From assembly GCF_040782645.1 (NCBI RefSeq), contig NZ_CP160403.1, positions 5,987,001 through 6,051,000 of the forward strand: a DNA stretch of 64,000 nt. Reading direction: 5' to 3'. The notes beneath the pieces were generated by a model. It had not been told where the DNA came from and did not search any database. It saw only the letters and a program-made list of their open reading frames with translations. The DNA comes from Streptomyces sp. HUAS ZL42. GTDB lineage: Bacteria > Actinomycetota > Actinomycetes > Streptomycetales > Streptomycetaceae. Shown here piece after piece: positions 51,964 to 61,041 of this stretch. How positions within the stretch are numbered: position 1 is the first letter of the stretch; each line of letters opens with the position of its first letter. The translations under genes and the position numbers were made by a program.

Positions 51964-52923
51964 TCAGTGCTCCTCGTTGGCCTCGTAGGCCTCGCTGTCC
52001 TGGTGGGACAGGGCTCGGACGGTGCGGGACGGGCTGGGTCGGCCCAGTTGTTCGGCCATCCACACGCTCGTGGCGACGAGGCGGCCGAGGTCGACTCCGG
52101 TGTCGATGCCGAGACCCTGAAGCATCCACACGAGGTCTTCGGTGGCGAGGTTGCCGGTGGCGGACCTGGCGTACGGGCAGCCGCCGAGGCCGCCCGCGGA
52201 GGCGTCGACCGTGGTGACGCCGTGCTGGAGCGCGGCCAGGGTGTTGGCGAGGGCCTGGCCGTACGTGTCGTGGAAGTGCACGCCCAGGGCGGCGGTGGGG
52301 ATCCGCCGGCCGTTGAGCGCCGTCAGGAGATCGAGGACGTGCCCCGGGGTCGCCACCCCGATGGTGTCGCCCAGGCTCAGTTCGTCGCAGCCCATGTCGA
52401 GAAGGGCCTTGCAGACCCGGACGACCTGGGGGATCGGCACCGGCCCCTCCCAAGGGTCGCCGAAGCACATGGAAAGGTAGCCGCGGACGTGCACCTGCTC
52501 CGCCCTCGCCCTGGCCACCACCGGCTCGAACATCGCCAGCGCCTCGTCCACCGTGCGGTTGAGGTTGGCCTTCGCGAAGGACTCGGTGGCGCTGGCGAAG
52601 ACGGCGACGCGCCGCGCCCCGAGCGACAGGGCACGGTCCAGGCCCCGCTCGTTGGGCACGAGGACGGGCAGGGCCACCGGGAGGTCGCTCACGAGCGGGA
52701 ACAGCTGCTCGGCGTCCGCGAGTTGGGGCACCCACTTCGGGTGGACGAAGCTGGTCGCCTCGATCGTCGTCAGGCCCGCGTCGGCGAGGCGTCGGACGAA
52801 CTGCGCCTTGATTTCGGTCGGTACGGCCGACTTCTCGTTCTGCAGGCCGTCACGCGCGCCGACCTCGTGGATCCGCACGCGCGCGGGCAGATCCCGGGCC
52901 GGTACGACCATGGGGAGCGTCAT
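51964..52923 (-). CDS. hmgL: Hydroxymethylglutaryl-CoA lyase
   Basis: A 319-residue aldolase-type lyase that splits HMG-CoA into acetoacetate and acetyl-CoA, the last step of leucine breakdown. The N-terminal RVRIHEVGARDGLQNEKSAVP provides the catalytic Arg and metal Asp, VSMCFGDPWEG and LGDTIGVATPG are barrel loops, and GLGGCPYARSATGNLATEDLVWML holds the conserved active-site Cys and the HMG-CoA lyase pattern. The start overlaps the accC stop (ATGA). No 3-methylglutaconyl-CoA hydratase gene is seen in the operon, so that step must be elsewhere. Confidence 0.94.
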   Translation of the reverse strand: MTLPMVVPARDLPARVRIHEVGARDGLQNEKSAVPTEIKAQFVRRLADAGLTTIEATSFVHPKWVPQLADAEQLFPLVSDLPVALPVLVPNERGLDRALSLGARRVAVFASATESFAKANLNRTVDEALAMFEPVVARARAEQVHVRGYLSMCFGDPWEGPVPIPQVVRVCKALLDMGCDELSLGDTIGVATPGHVLDLLTALNGRRIPTAALGVHFHDTYGQALANTLAALQHGVTTVDASAGGLGGCPYARSATGNLATEDLVWMLQGLGIDTGVDLGRLVATSVWMAEQLGRPSPSRTVRALSHQDSEAYEANEEH

Positions 52924-54950
52924 TTCTCCTCCTCTCCCGGGGCGATCTCCGCCGGGGTGATGACCGCCAGCACCTGGTCCATGGCGACCGTCGTGCCCGG
53001 TGCCACGTCCAGTTCGGTGACCGTGCCGGCGTGCGGGGCGGAGATGACGTGCTCCATCTTCATCGCCTCCACGACCAGCAGGCTCTGACCGGCGGCCACC
53101 TCGTCGCCGACGGCGACCTTCACGACGGTGACCGTGCCGGGCATGGGGGCGGTGAGCGAGTCGGCACCGGAGTGCGCGGCCCGGCCGAGCGACGCGGCGA
53201 CCGGGTCGTGGTCGCGCACGTGCCAGGCGTCGCCGTCGCGGCCCAGCCAGGTGCCCTCCGGCAGGGCGGCGAAGGTGTGGGCGGCGCCGTCGAGGTGGAA
53301 GGTGAACCGTGCCTCCGCTCCCGGGCCCGGGGGCCGGCCCCCGTACCCCCGCAGGGGCGTCTCCGCGCCGTCGGGCAGCACCTCGACCGCGCCGTCCGGC
53401 GTGCTGCGCACGCGGACGGTGATCGGGTCATGCCCTGCCACCCGCAGATGGTGTTCCGTCCAGGCCCGTTCGCCGCCCAGGCGCCAGCCGTCCGGAACGG
53501 AGAACGGGTCGACCCAACCGGAGCCCTGCGCCGGGCCGGCGGCGGCCCGGCGCAGCAGCGCCGCCGCGGCGTAGACCTCGTGCGGCACCTCGCCCGGGAC
53601 CAGGGAGTCGACCTCCCGTTCCACCAGGCCCGTGTCCAACTCGCCCGCCACGACCGCGGGATGCGCCAGCAGCCGCCGCAGGAACCCGGCGTTCGTCTGC
53701 ACGCCCAGCGTGACCGTCTCCGCGAGGGCCGCCCGGAGCTTGCGCAGCGCGGTCGCCCGGTCCGGGCCGTACGCGATCACCTTGGACAGCATCGGGTCGT
53801 ACAGGCTGCCGACCTCCGTGCCCTCGCTGAGCCCGGAGTCGGTGCGGATGCCGTGGCCCTGGGGTTCGCGCAGCCGGAGCACCGTGCCGCCCGACGGGAG
53901 GAAGCCGCGCGAAGGGTCCTCGGCGCAGACGCGGGCCTCGACGGCATGGCCGGTGAAAGTGATGTCCTCCTGCTTGTACGGCAGTTGCTCGCCCGCCGCC
54001 ACCCGCAGCTGCCACTCCACCAGATCCAGGCCGGTGATGAGTTCGGTGACCGGGTGCTCCACCTGGAGACGGGTGTTCATCTCCATGAAGTAGTACGAGG
54101 AGGGGTCGCCGCCGGGGACGATGAACTCCACCGTGCCCGCGCCCCGGTAACCGCAGGAGCGGGCCGCCTGCACGGCCGCCTCGCCCATAGCGGCCCGGGT
54201 CCCCTCGTCGAGGAGCACGCTCGGCGCCTCCTCGATGATCTTCTGGTGCCGGCGCTGCAGGGAGCATTCGCGCTCGCCCAGGTGAACGACGTTTCCGAGG
54301 CCGTCCGCCAGGACCTGGATCTCGATGTGGCGGGGCCGGTCGATCCACCGCTCGACGAGGAGCGTGTCGTCGCCGAAGGAGGCGCGGGCCTCACGACGGG
54401 CGGCCGCGATCTCGTCGGACAGCCTCTGAGGGTCCCTGACCAGCCGCATGCCCTTGCCGCCACCACCCGCGGACGGCTTGAACAGCACGGGCATGCCGAT
54501 CTCGCGGGCTGCGTCGGCGAGTTGGCCGTCCGTCAGTCCACTGCCGCTCGACCCGGGCACCACCGGCACCCCGGCCGCCCGCACGGTCTCCTTGGCCCGG
54601 ATCTTGTCGCCCATGAGGGAGATCGCGTCCGCCGGCGGCCCGACGAAGACCAGCCCGGCGTCGGCGCACGCGCGCGCGAAGCCGGCGTTCTCCGCGAGGA
54701 AGCCGTACCCGGGGTGGACGGCCTGCGCGCCGGTCCGCGCGGCCGCGTCGAGGAGCCGCTCGGCCGACAGATAGCTTTGCGCCGCCGGGGCCGGACCGAT
54801 CCGTACGGCCGTGTCGGCCTCGCGGACGTGCCGGGCGTCGGCGTCGGCGTCGGAGAAGACGGCGACCGAGCGCACGCCCATCGACCGCAACGTACGGATG
54901 ACGCGCACCGCGATCTCGCCCCGGTTGGCCACGAGCACTGTGTCGAACAT
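52920..54950 (-). CDS. accC: Biotin-dependent acyl-CoA carboxylase alpha subunit (MccA/AccC type)
   Basis: A 676-residue protein with biotin carboxylase (MFDTVLVANRGEIAVRVIRTLRSMGVRSVAVFSDADADARHVREADTAVRIGP, the Gly-rich ATP loop SAGGGGKGMRLV, EMNTRLQVEHPVTE) in the first 450 residues, a BT-type linker domain, and a biotin carrier at the end with the biotinylated Lys631 in VVEAMKMEHV. The long open frame upstream to 55484 overlaps accD1 and is not used. It partners AccD1; the neighbours (hmgL, acdH) suggest 3-methylcrotonyl-CoA carboxylase. Other acyl-CoA substrates cannot be ruled out from the sequence. Confidence 0.93.
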   Translation of the reverse strand: MFDTVLVANRGEIAVRVIRTLRSMGVRSVAVFSDADADARHVREADTAVRIGPAPAAQSYLSAERLLDAAARTGAQAVHPGYGFLAENAGFARACADAGLVFVGPPADAISLMGDKIRAKETVRAAGVPVVPGSSGSGLTDGQLADAAREIGMPVLFKPSAGGGGKGMRLVRDPQRLSDEIAAARREARASFGDDTLLVERWIDRPRHIEIQVLADGLGNVVHLGERECSLQRRHQKIIEEAPSVLLDEGTRAAMGEAAVQAARSCGYRGAGTVEFIVPGGDPSSYYFMEMNTRLQVEHPVTELITGLDLVEWQLRVAAGEQLPYKQEDITFTGHAVEARVCAEDPSRGFLPSGGTVLRLREPQGHGIRTDSGLSEGTEVGSLYDPMLSKVIAYGPDRATALRKLRAALAETVTLGVQTNAGFLRRLLAHPAVVAGELDTGLVEREVDSLVPGEVPHEVYAAAALLRRAAAGPAQGSGWVDPFSVPDGWRLGGERAWTEHHLRVAGHDPITVRVRSTPDGAVEVLPDGAETPLRGYGGRPPGPGAEARFTFHLDGAAHTFAALPEGTWLGRDGDAWHVRDHDPVAASLGRAAHSGADSLTAPMPGTVTVVKVAVGDEVAAGQSLLVVEAMKMEHVISAPHAGTVTELDVAPGTTVAMDQVLAVITPAEIAPGEEEK

Positions 54951-54961
54951 GGGTCCCCTCC

Positions 54962-56578
54962 TCACATCCGGAAGACGCCGAAGGCGGGTTCGCCCAGCGG
55001 GGCGTTCGCGCACGCGGTCAGAGCCAGGCCCAGCACCTGCCGGGTCTCGAGCGGGTCGATCACCCCGTCGTCCCAGAGGCGGGCCGTCGCGTAGTAAGCG
55101 TTCCCCTGACGCTCGTACTGCGCACGGACAGGCGCCTTGAAGGCTTCCTCCTCCTCCGCGGGCCAGGACTCCCCGCGCGCCTCCAGCTGGTCGCGCTTGA
55201 CGGTCGCGAGGACGGAGGCGGCCTGCTCGCCGCCCATCACGGAGATCTTGGCGTTGGGCCACATCCACAGGAAGCGGGGGGAGTAGGCCCGGCCGCACAT
55301 GGAGTAGTTGCCGGCGCCGTACGACCCGCCGACGACGACCGTCAGCTTGGGCACGCGCGTGCAGGCCACGGCCGTGACCATCTTGGCGCCGTGCTTGGCG
55401 ATGCCGCCCGCCTCGTAGTCCCTGCCGACCATGAAGCCGGAGATGTTCTGGAGGAACACCAGCGGGATTCCGCGCTGGTCGCACAGCTCGATGAAGTGGG
55501 CGCCCTTCTGGGCGGACTCGGAGAACAGGATGCCGTTGTTGGCGACGATCCCGACCGGGTGACCGTGGATCCGGGCGAAGCCGGTGACCAGGGTCTGCCC
55601 GAACTCGGCCTTGAACTCCGAGAAGCGGGAGCCGTCGGCCACGCGCGCGACGATCTCGCGTACGTCGTAGGGGGTGCGGGAGTCGACGGGCACCGCGCCG
55701 TACAGCCCGTACGGGTCCGCCTTGGGTTCGACGGAGGGCTCCACCGCCCAGGGCAGCGCCTGGCGTGCGGGCAGCGTGGCGACGATGTTCCGGACGATGC
55801 GCAGGGCGTGGGCGTCGTCCTCCGCGAGGTGGTCGGTGACGCCCGACACGCGCGCGTGGACGTCGCCGCCGCCGAGCTCCTCGGCCGTGACGACCTCCCC
55901 GGTGGCGGCCTTCACCAGCGGGGGGCCGCCGAGGAAGATGGTGCCCTGGTTGCGGACGATGACGGCCTCGTCGCTCATGGCGGGGACGTACGCCCCGCCT
56001 GCGGTGCAGGATCCGAGGACGGCCGCGACCTGGGGGATCCCGGCGCCGGACATGCGGGCCTGGTTGTAGAAGATGCGGCCGAAGTGCTCGCGGTCGGGGA
56101 AGACCTCGTCCTGCATGGGCAGGAAGGCGCCCCCGGAGTCCACGAGGTAGACGCAGGGAAGCCGGTTCTCGAGGGCCACCTCCTGCGCGCGCAGGTGCTT
56201 CTTCACCGTCATCGGGTAGTACGTCCCGCCCTTGACGGTGGCGTCATTGGCGACGATCACGCACTCGCGTCCGCTGACCCGGCCGATCCCGGCGATGACT
56301 CCGGCGGCGGGGGCCTGTCCGTCGTACATCCCGTCGGCGGCGAGGGGGGCCAGCTCTAGGAAGGGCGAGCCCGGGTCGAGGAGGGTGTCCACGCGGTCGC
56401 GCGGCAGCAGTTTCCCGCGCGCGGTGTGGCGCGCGCGGGCCTTCTCGCCGCCGCCGAGCCGGGCCGCGGCGAGCTTGCCGCGCAGCTCCTCGACGAGGGC
56501 GCGGTGCGCCTCCTCGTTGGCCCGAAAGGCCTCCGACGCGGGGTCCGCCGCGCTCGTCAGCTCCGGTGCCTGTTGCAT
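54962..56578 (-). CDS. accD1: Acyl-CoA carboxylase beta subunit (methylcrotonyl-CoA carboxylase-like, AccD1)
   Basis: A 538-residue carboxyltransferase. The N-terminal crotonase-type half contains [83 protein letters not shown], and [38 protein letters not shown] fits the methylcrotonyl-CoA carboxylase beta subgroup. The C-terminal half has [35 protein letters not shown]. First gene of the four-gene operon, divergent from a TetR regulator, with two GTTA(N8)TAAC operator-like sites between. Confidence 0.95.
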   Translation of the reverse strand: MQQAPELTSAADPASEAFRANEEAHRALVEELRGKLAAARLGGGEKARARHTARGKLLPRDRVDTLLDPGSPFLELAPLAADGMYDGQAPAAGVIAGIGRVSGRECVIVANDATVKGGTYYPMTVKKHLRAQEVALENRLPCVYLVDSGGAFLPMQDEVFPDREHFGRIFYNQARMSGAGIPQVAAVLGSCTAGGAYVPAMSDEAVIVRNQGTIFLGGPPLVKAATGEVVTAEELGGGDVHARVSGVTDHLAEDDAHALRIVRNIVATLPARQALPWAVEPSVEPKADPYGLYGAVPVDSRTPYDVREIVARVADGSRFSEFKAEFGQTLVTGFARIHGHPVGIVANNGILFSESAQKGAHFIELCDQRGIPLVFLQNISGFMVGRDYEAGGIAKHGAKMVTAVACTRVPKLTVVVGGSYGAGNYSMCGRAYSPRFLWMWPNAKISVMGGEQAASVLATVKRDQLEARGESWPAEEEEAFKAPVRAQYERQGNAYYATARLWDDGVIDPLETRQVLGLALTACANAPLGEPAFGVFRM

Positions 56579-56597
56579 CCTGCGATCCCCTCACCTT

Positions 56598-56642
56598 GTT
56601 AATGAGCGTTAACGCATTTCCTTCAGGTTAACGACCGCTAAC
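56598..56642. promoter_or_regulatory. Twin TetR-type operators between accD1 and the regulator gene
   Basis: GTTAATGAGCGTTAAC (56598-56613) and GTTAACGACCGCTAAC (56627-56642) share the pattern GTTA-N8-TAAC, with centres 29 bases apart. The second extends to AGGTTA...TAACCT. The placement in an 86-base divergent gap makes them the likely binding sites of the adjacent TetR protein. Confidence 0.8.
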
Positions 56643-56664
56643 CTCCCTGTCTAGAATTGCCTTC

Positions 56665-57261
56665 ATGGCCACCAGAACCGACGCCCCCACCCGTCGCGAG
56701 CAGATCCTCAAGGAGGCCGCGCGGCTGTTCGCCGAACGCGGCTTCCACGGCGTCGGTGTGGACGAGATAGGGGCCGCGGTCGGCATCAGCGGGCCGGGTC
56801 TGTACCGCCACTTCGCGGGCAAGGACGCGATGCTCGCGGAGCTGCTGGTGGGGATCAGCGGTCAGCTGCTGACCGGTGCCAAGCGGCGACTGCAGGAGGC
56901 CGACGGGGTGCCGGCCGAGGCGGTCCTCGACTCGCTCATCGAGGGGCACATCGACTTCGCGCTCGACGACCGCCCCCTCATCACCCTGCACGACCGCGAG
57001 CTGGACCGCCTCCGGGACAGCGACCGCAAGCTCGTGCGCCAGCTGCAGCGGCAGTACGTCGAGCTGTGGGTGGAGGTGGTGCGGGAGGTGTACCCGGGCC
57101 TGGCGGAGCCGACGGCGCGGTCTGCGGTGCACTCGGTGTTCGGGCTGCTGAACTCCACGCCACACCTTGGCCGCCCCGGGTCACTGCCGGGGCGCGGGGC
57201 GACCGCGGAGCTGCTGCACCGGATGGCGCGGGGGGCGTTCGCGGCGGCGCAGGCGGACTGA
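56665..57261 (+). CDS. TetR-family repressor of the leucine/acyl-CoA operon
   Basis: A 198-residue regulator. The helix-turn-helix is at the N-terminus: REQILKEAARLFAERGFHGVGVDEIGAAVGISGPGLYRHFAGKDAMLAELL, the standard TetR signature. The C-terminal domain (SLIEGHIDFALDDRPLITLHDRELDRLRDSDRKLVRQLQRQYVELWVEVVREVY) is of the AcrR/SACE-like type that often binds acyl-CoAs. Divergent from accD1 with two matching inverted repeats in between, it probably represses itself and accD1-accC-hmgL-acdH and is released by an acyl-CoA intermediate; the ligand is inferred. Confidence 0.9.
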   Translation: MATRTDAPTRREQILKEAARLFAERGFHGVGVDEIGAAVGISGPGLYRHFAGKDAMLAELLVGISGQLLTGAKRRLQEADGVPAEAVLDSLIEGHIDFALDDRPLITLHDRELDRLRDSDRKLVRQLQRQYVELWVEVVREVYPGLAEPTARSAVHSVFGLLNSTPHLGRPGSLPGRGATAELLHRMARGAFAAAQAD

Positions 57262-57345
57262 GCGACCCGACCTTGATCAAACGTACGTGACGAGCGTTAC
57301 GGATCGTCTGGTCTGGACGCGTGTTGATACTCGCCGGTACGGTAA

Positions 57346-57365
57346 GTCTGAGCAAGCGCTTAGAC
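57346..57365. promoter_or_regulatory. Inverted-repeat operator upstream of the acyl-CoA dehydrogenase gene
   Basis: GTCTGAGCAAGCGCTTAGAC is a nearly symmetric 20-base element with the core GAGCAAGCGCTTA. Its form resembles TetR/FadR-type sites seen before fatty-acid degradation genes. It lies 27 bases before the start codon, where a bound protein would block transcription. Confidence 0.55.
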
Positions 57366-57391
57366 ATACTGACGTACGTGGAGGTGGCGGC

Positions 57392-58549
57392 GTGCGCCGT
57401 ACGGTGTTCAACGAGGATCACGAGGCGTTTCGGGAGACCCTCCGGGCCTTCATCGAGGCCGAGGTCGTTCCCGTCTACGACGAGTGGTTCGCCGCGGGCC
57501 AGGCGCCGCGCGAGTTCTACTACAAACTCGCCGAGCTGGGCGTCTTCGGCATACGCGTCGACGAGGAGTACGGCGGCGCCGGCATCGACTCGTACAAGTT
57601 CGAGGCCGTGCTCTACGAGGAGACCGCCCGCGCGGGCGTGACCTTCGGCGGCTCCGGCGTGCACGTGCTGCTCGGTCTGCCGTACATCAAGATGCTCGCC
57701 AGCGACGAGCAGAAGAAGCGGTTCCTGCCGAAGTTCGTCTCCGGTGAGGAGATGTGGGCGATCGCGATGACCGAGCCGGGCACCGGCTCCGACCTCGCGG
57801 GCATGAAGACCACCGCCAAGCTCTCCGAGGACGGCACGCACTACGTCCTCAACGGCGCCAAGACCTTCATCACCGGCGGCGTCCACGCCGACCGCATGAT
57901 CGTCTGCGCGCGCACCGCCGCGCCCACCGCCGAGGACCGCCGCCACGGCATCTCCCTCTTCGTCGTGGACACCAAGGCCGAGGGCTACTCCGTCGGCCGC
58001 AAGCTGGACAAGCTCGGCCTGAAGACCTCCGACACCGCCGAGCTGGCGTTCGTCGACGTCAAGGTGCCCGTCGAGGACCTGCTCGGCGAGGAGAACAAGG
58101 GCTTCTACTACCTCGGCCACAACCTCGCCTCCGAGCGCTGGGGCATCGCCTACGGGGCGTACGCGCAGGCCAAGGCGGCCATCCGGTTCACCAAGCAGTA
58201 CGTCCAGGACCGTGTCGTCTTCGGCCAGCCGGTCGCCGCCTTCCAGAACACCAAGTTCGAGCTGGCCGCCTGCCAGGCCGAGGTGGACGCGGCCGAGGCC
58301 GTCGCCGACCGCGCCACGGAGGCCCTCGACGCCGGGGAGCTGACCCCGGCCGAGGCCGCGAGCGCCAAGCTGTTCTGCACCGAGGTCGCCCACCGCGTCA
58401 TCGACCGCTGCCTCCAGCTGCACGGCGGCTACGGCTTCATGAACGAGTACCCGATCGCCCGCCTGTACGCGGACAACCGCGTCAACCGCATCTACGGCGG
58501 CACCAGCGAGATCATGAAGTCGATCATCGCGAAGGACATGGGTCTGTAA
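57392..58549 (+). CDS. Acyl-CoA dehydrogenase (long-chain/isovaleryl-like)
   Basis: A 385-residue FAD enzyme; GTG 57392 follows GGAGG by seven bases. Family features: IAMTEPGTGSDLAGMKTTAKL, FITGGVHADRMIVCAR, VFGQPVAAFQNTKFELAACQAEVDAAEAV, LHGGYGFMNEYPIARLYADNRVNRIYGGTSEIMKSIIAKDMGL. At the position of the common catalytic Glu it has Gly (YGGTSEI), as in long-chain and isovaleryl-CoA dehydrogenases, which use an earlier Glu, here possibly in ASERWGIA. It lies behind the TetR gene on the same strand, with its own operator-like element; the thioesterase follows. Confidence 0.92.
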   Translation: MRRTVFNEDHEAFRETLRAFIEAEVVPVYDEWFAAGQAPREFYYKLAELGVFGIRVDEEYGGAGIDSYKFEAVLYEETARAGVTFGGSGVHVLLGLPYIKMLASDEQKKRFLPKFVSGEEMWAIAMTEPGTGSDLAGMKTTAKLSEDGTHYVLNGAKTFITGGVHADRMIVCARTAAPTAEDRRHGISLFVVDTKAEGYSVGRKLDKLGLKTSDTAELAFVDVKVPVEDLLGEENKGFYYLGHNLASERWGIAYGAYAQAKAAIRFTKQYVQDRVVFGQPVAAFQNTKFELAACQAEVDAAEAVADRATEALDAGELTPAEAASAKLFCTEVAHRVIDRCLQLHGGYGFMNEYPIARLYADNRVNRIYGGTSEIMKSIIAKDMGL

Positions 58550-58585
58550 GCCCACCGCAATCACTGCCCGATACAACTGGACGTC

Positions 58586-59470
58586 ATGAGCCAGGCACTT
58601 CAGGGTCTCCTCGATCTGCTCGACCTCGAGCAGATCGAGGAGAACATCTTCCGCGGTCAGTCCCGGTCCGCCGTCGTCCCCCGCGTCTTCGGCGGACAGG
58701 TGGCGGCACAGGCGCTGGTCGCCGCGGGGCGTACGGTCCCCGCGGACCGGCACGCCCACTCCCTGCACGCGTACTTCCTTCGCATGGGTGACCCGGGCGC
58801 GCCCATCGTCTACAACGTCGAACGCATCCGCGACGGCCGCTCCTTCACCACCCGCAGGGCGGTCGCGGTCCAGCACGGCCGGCCGATCTTCACGCTGTCG
58901 GCGTCCTTCCAGACGTACGAGGAAGGCCTCGACCACCAGGCCCCCATGCCGCCCGCCCCCGACCCGGAGACCGTCCCCACCAGCCAGGAACGCCTGCGCG
59001 GTTACGACCATCTCGACCCCGTGATCGTCGAGAGGTTCCTGGAGGCCCGCCAGGCGGTCGACCTGCGCTACGTCGACGAGCCGCCGTACGGGAAGTTCGG
59101 CGAGCCCCGCGAGCCGCACTCCCAGGTGTGGTTCCGCACCAACGGCAAGCTCGCCGACGACCCCTTGCTGCACGTCGTCCTCGCCACGTACGTCTCCGAC
59201 ATGACCCTCCTCGACTCGGTCCTCCTCGCGCACGGCCGCGGCGGCTGGGCGGTCGGTGACGTGGTCGGGGCCTCGCTGGACCACGCCATGTGGTTCCACC
59301 GCCCGTTCCGCGCCGACGAATGGCTCCTGTACGACCAGGAGTCCCCGTCGGCGTACGGCGGCCGCGGCCTCGGCCAGGCCCGCATCTACACCCAGGACGG
59401 CCGCCTGGCCATCTCGGTGATCCAGGAGGGCGTGGTCCGGGTCCCCCAGGAGCGGCCCGAAACCGGTTGA
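58586..59470 (+). CDS. tesB: Acyl-CoA thioesterase II (TesB)
   Basis: A 294-residue double hot-dog thioesterase. The first half has LEQIEENIFRGQSRSAVVPRVFGGQVAAQALVAAGRTVPADRHAHSLHAYFLRMGDPGAPIVYNVERIRDGRSFTTRRAVAVQHGRPIFTLSASFQ. The second half carries the catalytic Asp region TYVSDMTLLDSVLLAHG and the SLDHAMWFHRPFRADEWLLYDQESPSAYGGRGLGQARIYTQDGRLAISVIQEGVVR block typical of TesB. It hydrolyses medium- to long-chain acyl-CoA. It lies 36 bases after the acyl-CoA dehydrogenase on the same strand, so co-transcription is likely and fits fatty-acid turnover. Confidence 0.94.
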   Translation: MSQALQGLLDLLDLEQIEENIFRGQSRSAVVPRVFGGQVAAQALVAAGRTVPADRHAHSLHAYFLRMGDPGAPIVYNVERIRDGRSFTTRRAVAVQHGRPIFTLSASFQTYEEGLDHQAPMPPAPDPETVPTSQERLRGYDHLDPVIVERFLEARQAVDLRYVDEPPYGKFGEPREPHSQVWFRTNGKLADDPLLHVVLATYVSDMTLLDSVLLAHGRGGWAVGDVVGASLDHAMWFHRPFRADEWLLYDQESPSAYGGRGLGQARIYTQDGRLAISVIQEGVVRVPQERPETG

Positions 59471-59502
59471 GGCGCCCGGCGGCCGCAGGCTGGGATGGGA
59501 CC

Positions 59503-60171
59503 ATGACCGAGACATGGAACTGGCGCGGCGGGCGGATCCGGCCCGCTTTCCTGGAAGCCGCCGACACCGTCGCCGACCTGCTGGCACAGCCCGCAGTGGC
59601 CGCCGCCTGGGACAAGCCGAGTGTGCTCGAGGACTTCGGCGTGAGCGGCCTCGCCGGGCACGTCTTCTGGCAGGAGCTGGCCCTGCCCGGGCTGCTCGCG
59701 CGGCCGGTGCCGGCCGAGCCCGTGGTGTCCCTGCGCGAGTACTACCTGCAGCGGGTGATCTGGCTGGACGCCGGTGCCGACGCGCCCGTCAGCGCACGCA
59801 TCCGGCAGGGCGGCGAGGCCACCGCCGCGGACGGGCACGCGGCGCTGCACGCGCGCGTGCGGGACGCGCTCGGGCGGCTGCACACCGAGGTTGCGGCCGC
59901 ACCCGCCGTGCGTCCCCTCCGCATCCCCTCCTGGGGCGACTGGTCCCTCGACCTCGACGACTTCCTGCTCACCCGGCTGATGGAACTCGTCGTCCACGCC
60001 GACGACCTGGCGTGCAGTGTGGGTCTGCCGACGCCGCGGTTCCCGGAACGGGTGACCGCACCGGTCGTGGAGCTGCTCGCCAGGCTCGCGGTCCGGCGCC
60101 ACGGCACCGTCGACGTCGTACGGGGGCTCGCCCGCGCGGAACGCGCCCCCGCCTCGATCGCCGGTATCTGA
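59503..60171 (+). CDS. DinB-like/maleylpyruvate isomerase-family protein
   Basis: A 222-residue four-helix-bundle protein. The N-terminal half (FLEAADTVADLLAQPAVAAAWDKPSVLEDFGVSGLAGHVFWQELALPGLLARPVPAEPV) has the conserved His in a SGLAGHV segment, as in the mycothiol-dependent maleylpyruvate isomerase/DinB superfamily, and the second metal ligand region is LMELVVHADDLACSVGL (His-x2-Asp). Members often use mycothiol as thiol cofactor, in keeping with actinobacteria, but the substrate is unknown. It is the last gene of the rightward run behind tesB, converging on the phosphatase-like gene. Confidence 0.75.
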   Translation: MTETWNWRGGRIRPAFLEAADTVADLLAQPAVAAAWDKPSVLEDFGVSGLAGHVFWQELALPGLLARPVPAEPVVSLREYYLQRVIWLDAGADAPVSARIRQGGEATAADGHAALHARVRDALGRLHTEVAAAPAVRPLRIPSWGDWSLDLDDFLLTRLMELVVHADDLACSVGLPTPRFPERVTAPVVELLARLAVRRHGTVDVVRGLARAERAPASIAGI

Positions 60172-60186
60172 GCGCTAGGTAGGGGG

Positions 60187-60975
60187 CTATGCGAGCCCGG
60201 CCTCCGCCAGCAGGTACGCCGTCATCGGGTCGTAGTGGCGCGGGCTGACCACATGGTCGTCGAGCGGGACCGTCACCTGTACGGTCCCCTCGGCCTCCGC
60301 GATGAACAGCGCGGGGTCGTTGCAGTCGGCGTAGCCGACGGAGTCGATGCCGTGCTGCCCGGCGTAGCCCGCCCAGCCGTGGTCGGCGACGACCAGGTCG
60401 GGCAGGGGCCGGCCCTCGCGTTCCAGTGCGGTGAGGACGGCCTTCATCGGCTCGCCCGAGTGGGTGTGCCAGAGGGTGGCGCCGTGCTCCAGGACCGCCA
60501 CGTCCGCGAACTGCATGACATAGCCCTCGTCCGTCTGCAGTCCGTCCGGGATGACCACGATCTCGCAGCCCGCCGTGCGCAGGGCCGCGGCCGTGGCGCG
60601 GTGGACGTCGAGCAGGCCGCCCGGGTGACCGGTCGCGAACAGGACGCGCTGCTGCCCGTCCGCCGCCTTGCGCAGGCGCCCCGCCAGCCGGTCCAGGCCG
60701 TCGAGGGTCAGCTGGGGGTCGATGGTGTCCCGGCCGTACCGGTACTCGGGATCGTCGTTGACACCCACCCGCTCCGCCATCACCGCGAGCACGTCCTGCT
60801 CGTCGGTCCAGCGGTCGCCGAGCTCCAGGCCGAGCCAGAAGTTGCGGACACCGTTGGCGAGCTGGCGGTAGTGGGAGAGGTTGTTCTCGCGCGGGGTGGC
60901 GACCTCACCCGCGATACGGGTCTTCACGAGGTGCTCGACGAGTTCTGCGCGGCTGGGCGTCCCGGGTATCGGCAT
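60187..60975 (-). CDS. Conserved actinobacterial phosphatase-like protein (262 aa)
   Basis: The start ATG 60975 follows GGAG; ATG 60984 is an alternative. The protein is soluble, with conserved-looking segments ENNLSHYRQLANGVRNFWLGLELGDRWTDEQDVLAVMAERVGV, ATGHPGGLLDVHRATAAALRTAGCEIVVIPDG, AVLEHGATLWHTHSGEPM, LVVADHGWAGYAGQHGIDSVGYADCNDPALFIAEAEGTVQV and DDHVVSPRHYDPM. Related Streptomyces proteins are called phosphatases, but the classic motifs of any one phosphatase superfamily are not evident; the many His/Asp pairs suggest metal binding. It follows the PucR regulator by 66 bases on the same strand. Confidence 0.6.
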   Translation of the reverse strand: MPIPGTPSRAELVEHLVKTRIAGEVATPRENNLSHYRQLANGVRNFWLGLELGDRWTDEQDVLAVMAERVGVNDDPEYRYGRDTIDPQLTLDGLDRLAGRLRKAADGQQRVLFATGHPGGLLDVHRATAAALRTAGCEIVVIPDGLQTDEGYVMQFADVAVLEHGATLWHTHSGEPMKAVLTALEREGRPLPDLVVADHGWAGYAGQHGIDSVGYADCNDPALFIAEAEGTVQVTVPLDDHVVSPRHYDPMTAYLLAEAGLA

Positions 60976-61041
60976 GGTCTCCATTGTGGTGCAGCCGACT
61001 GCGGGAGTCCGCGCTGTTCCGGACGCTGGGACGCGCGTCAC

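Noticed and set aside
51959..52735. Upstream extension of acdH to 645 codons
   Set aside because: It is the antiframe of hmgL; the start at 51958 gives the normal acyl-CoA dehydrogenase length.
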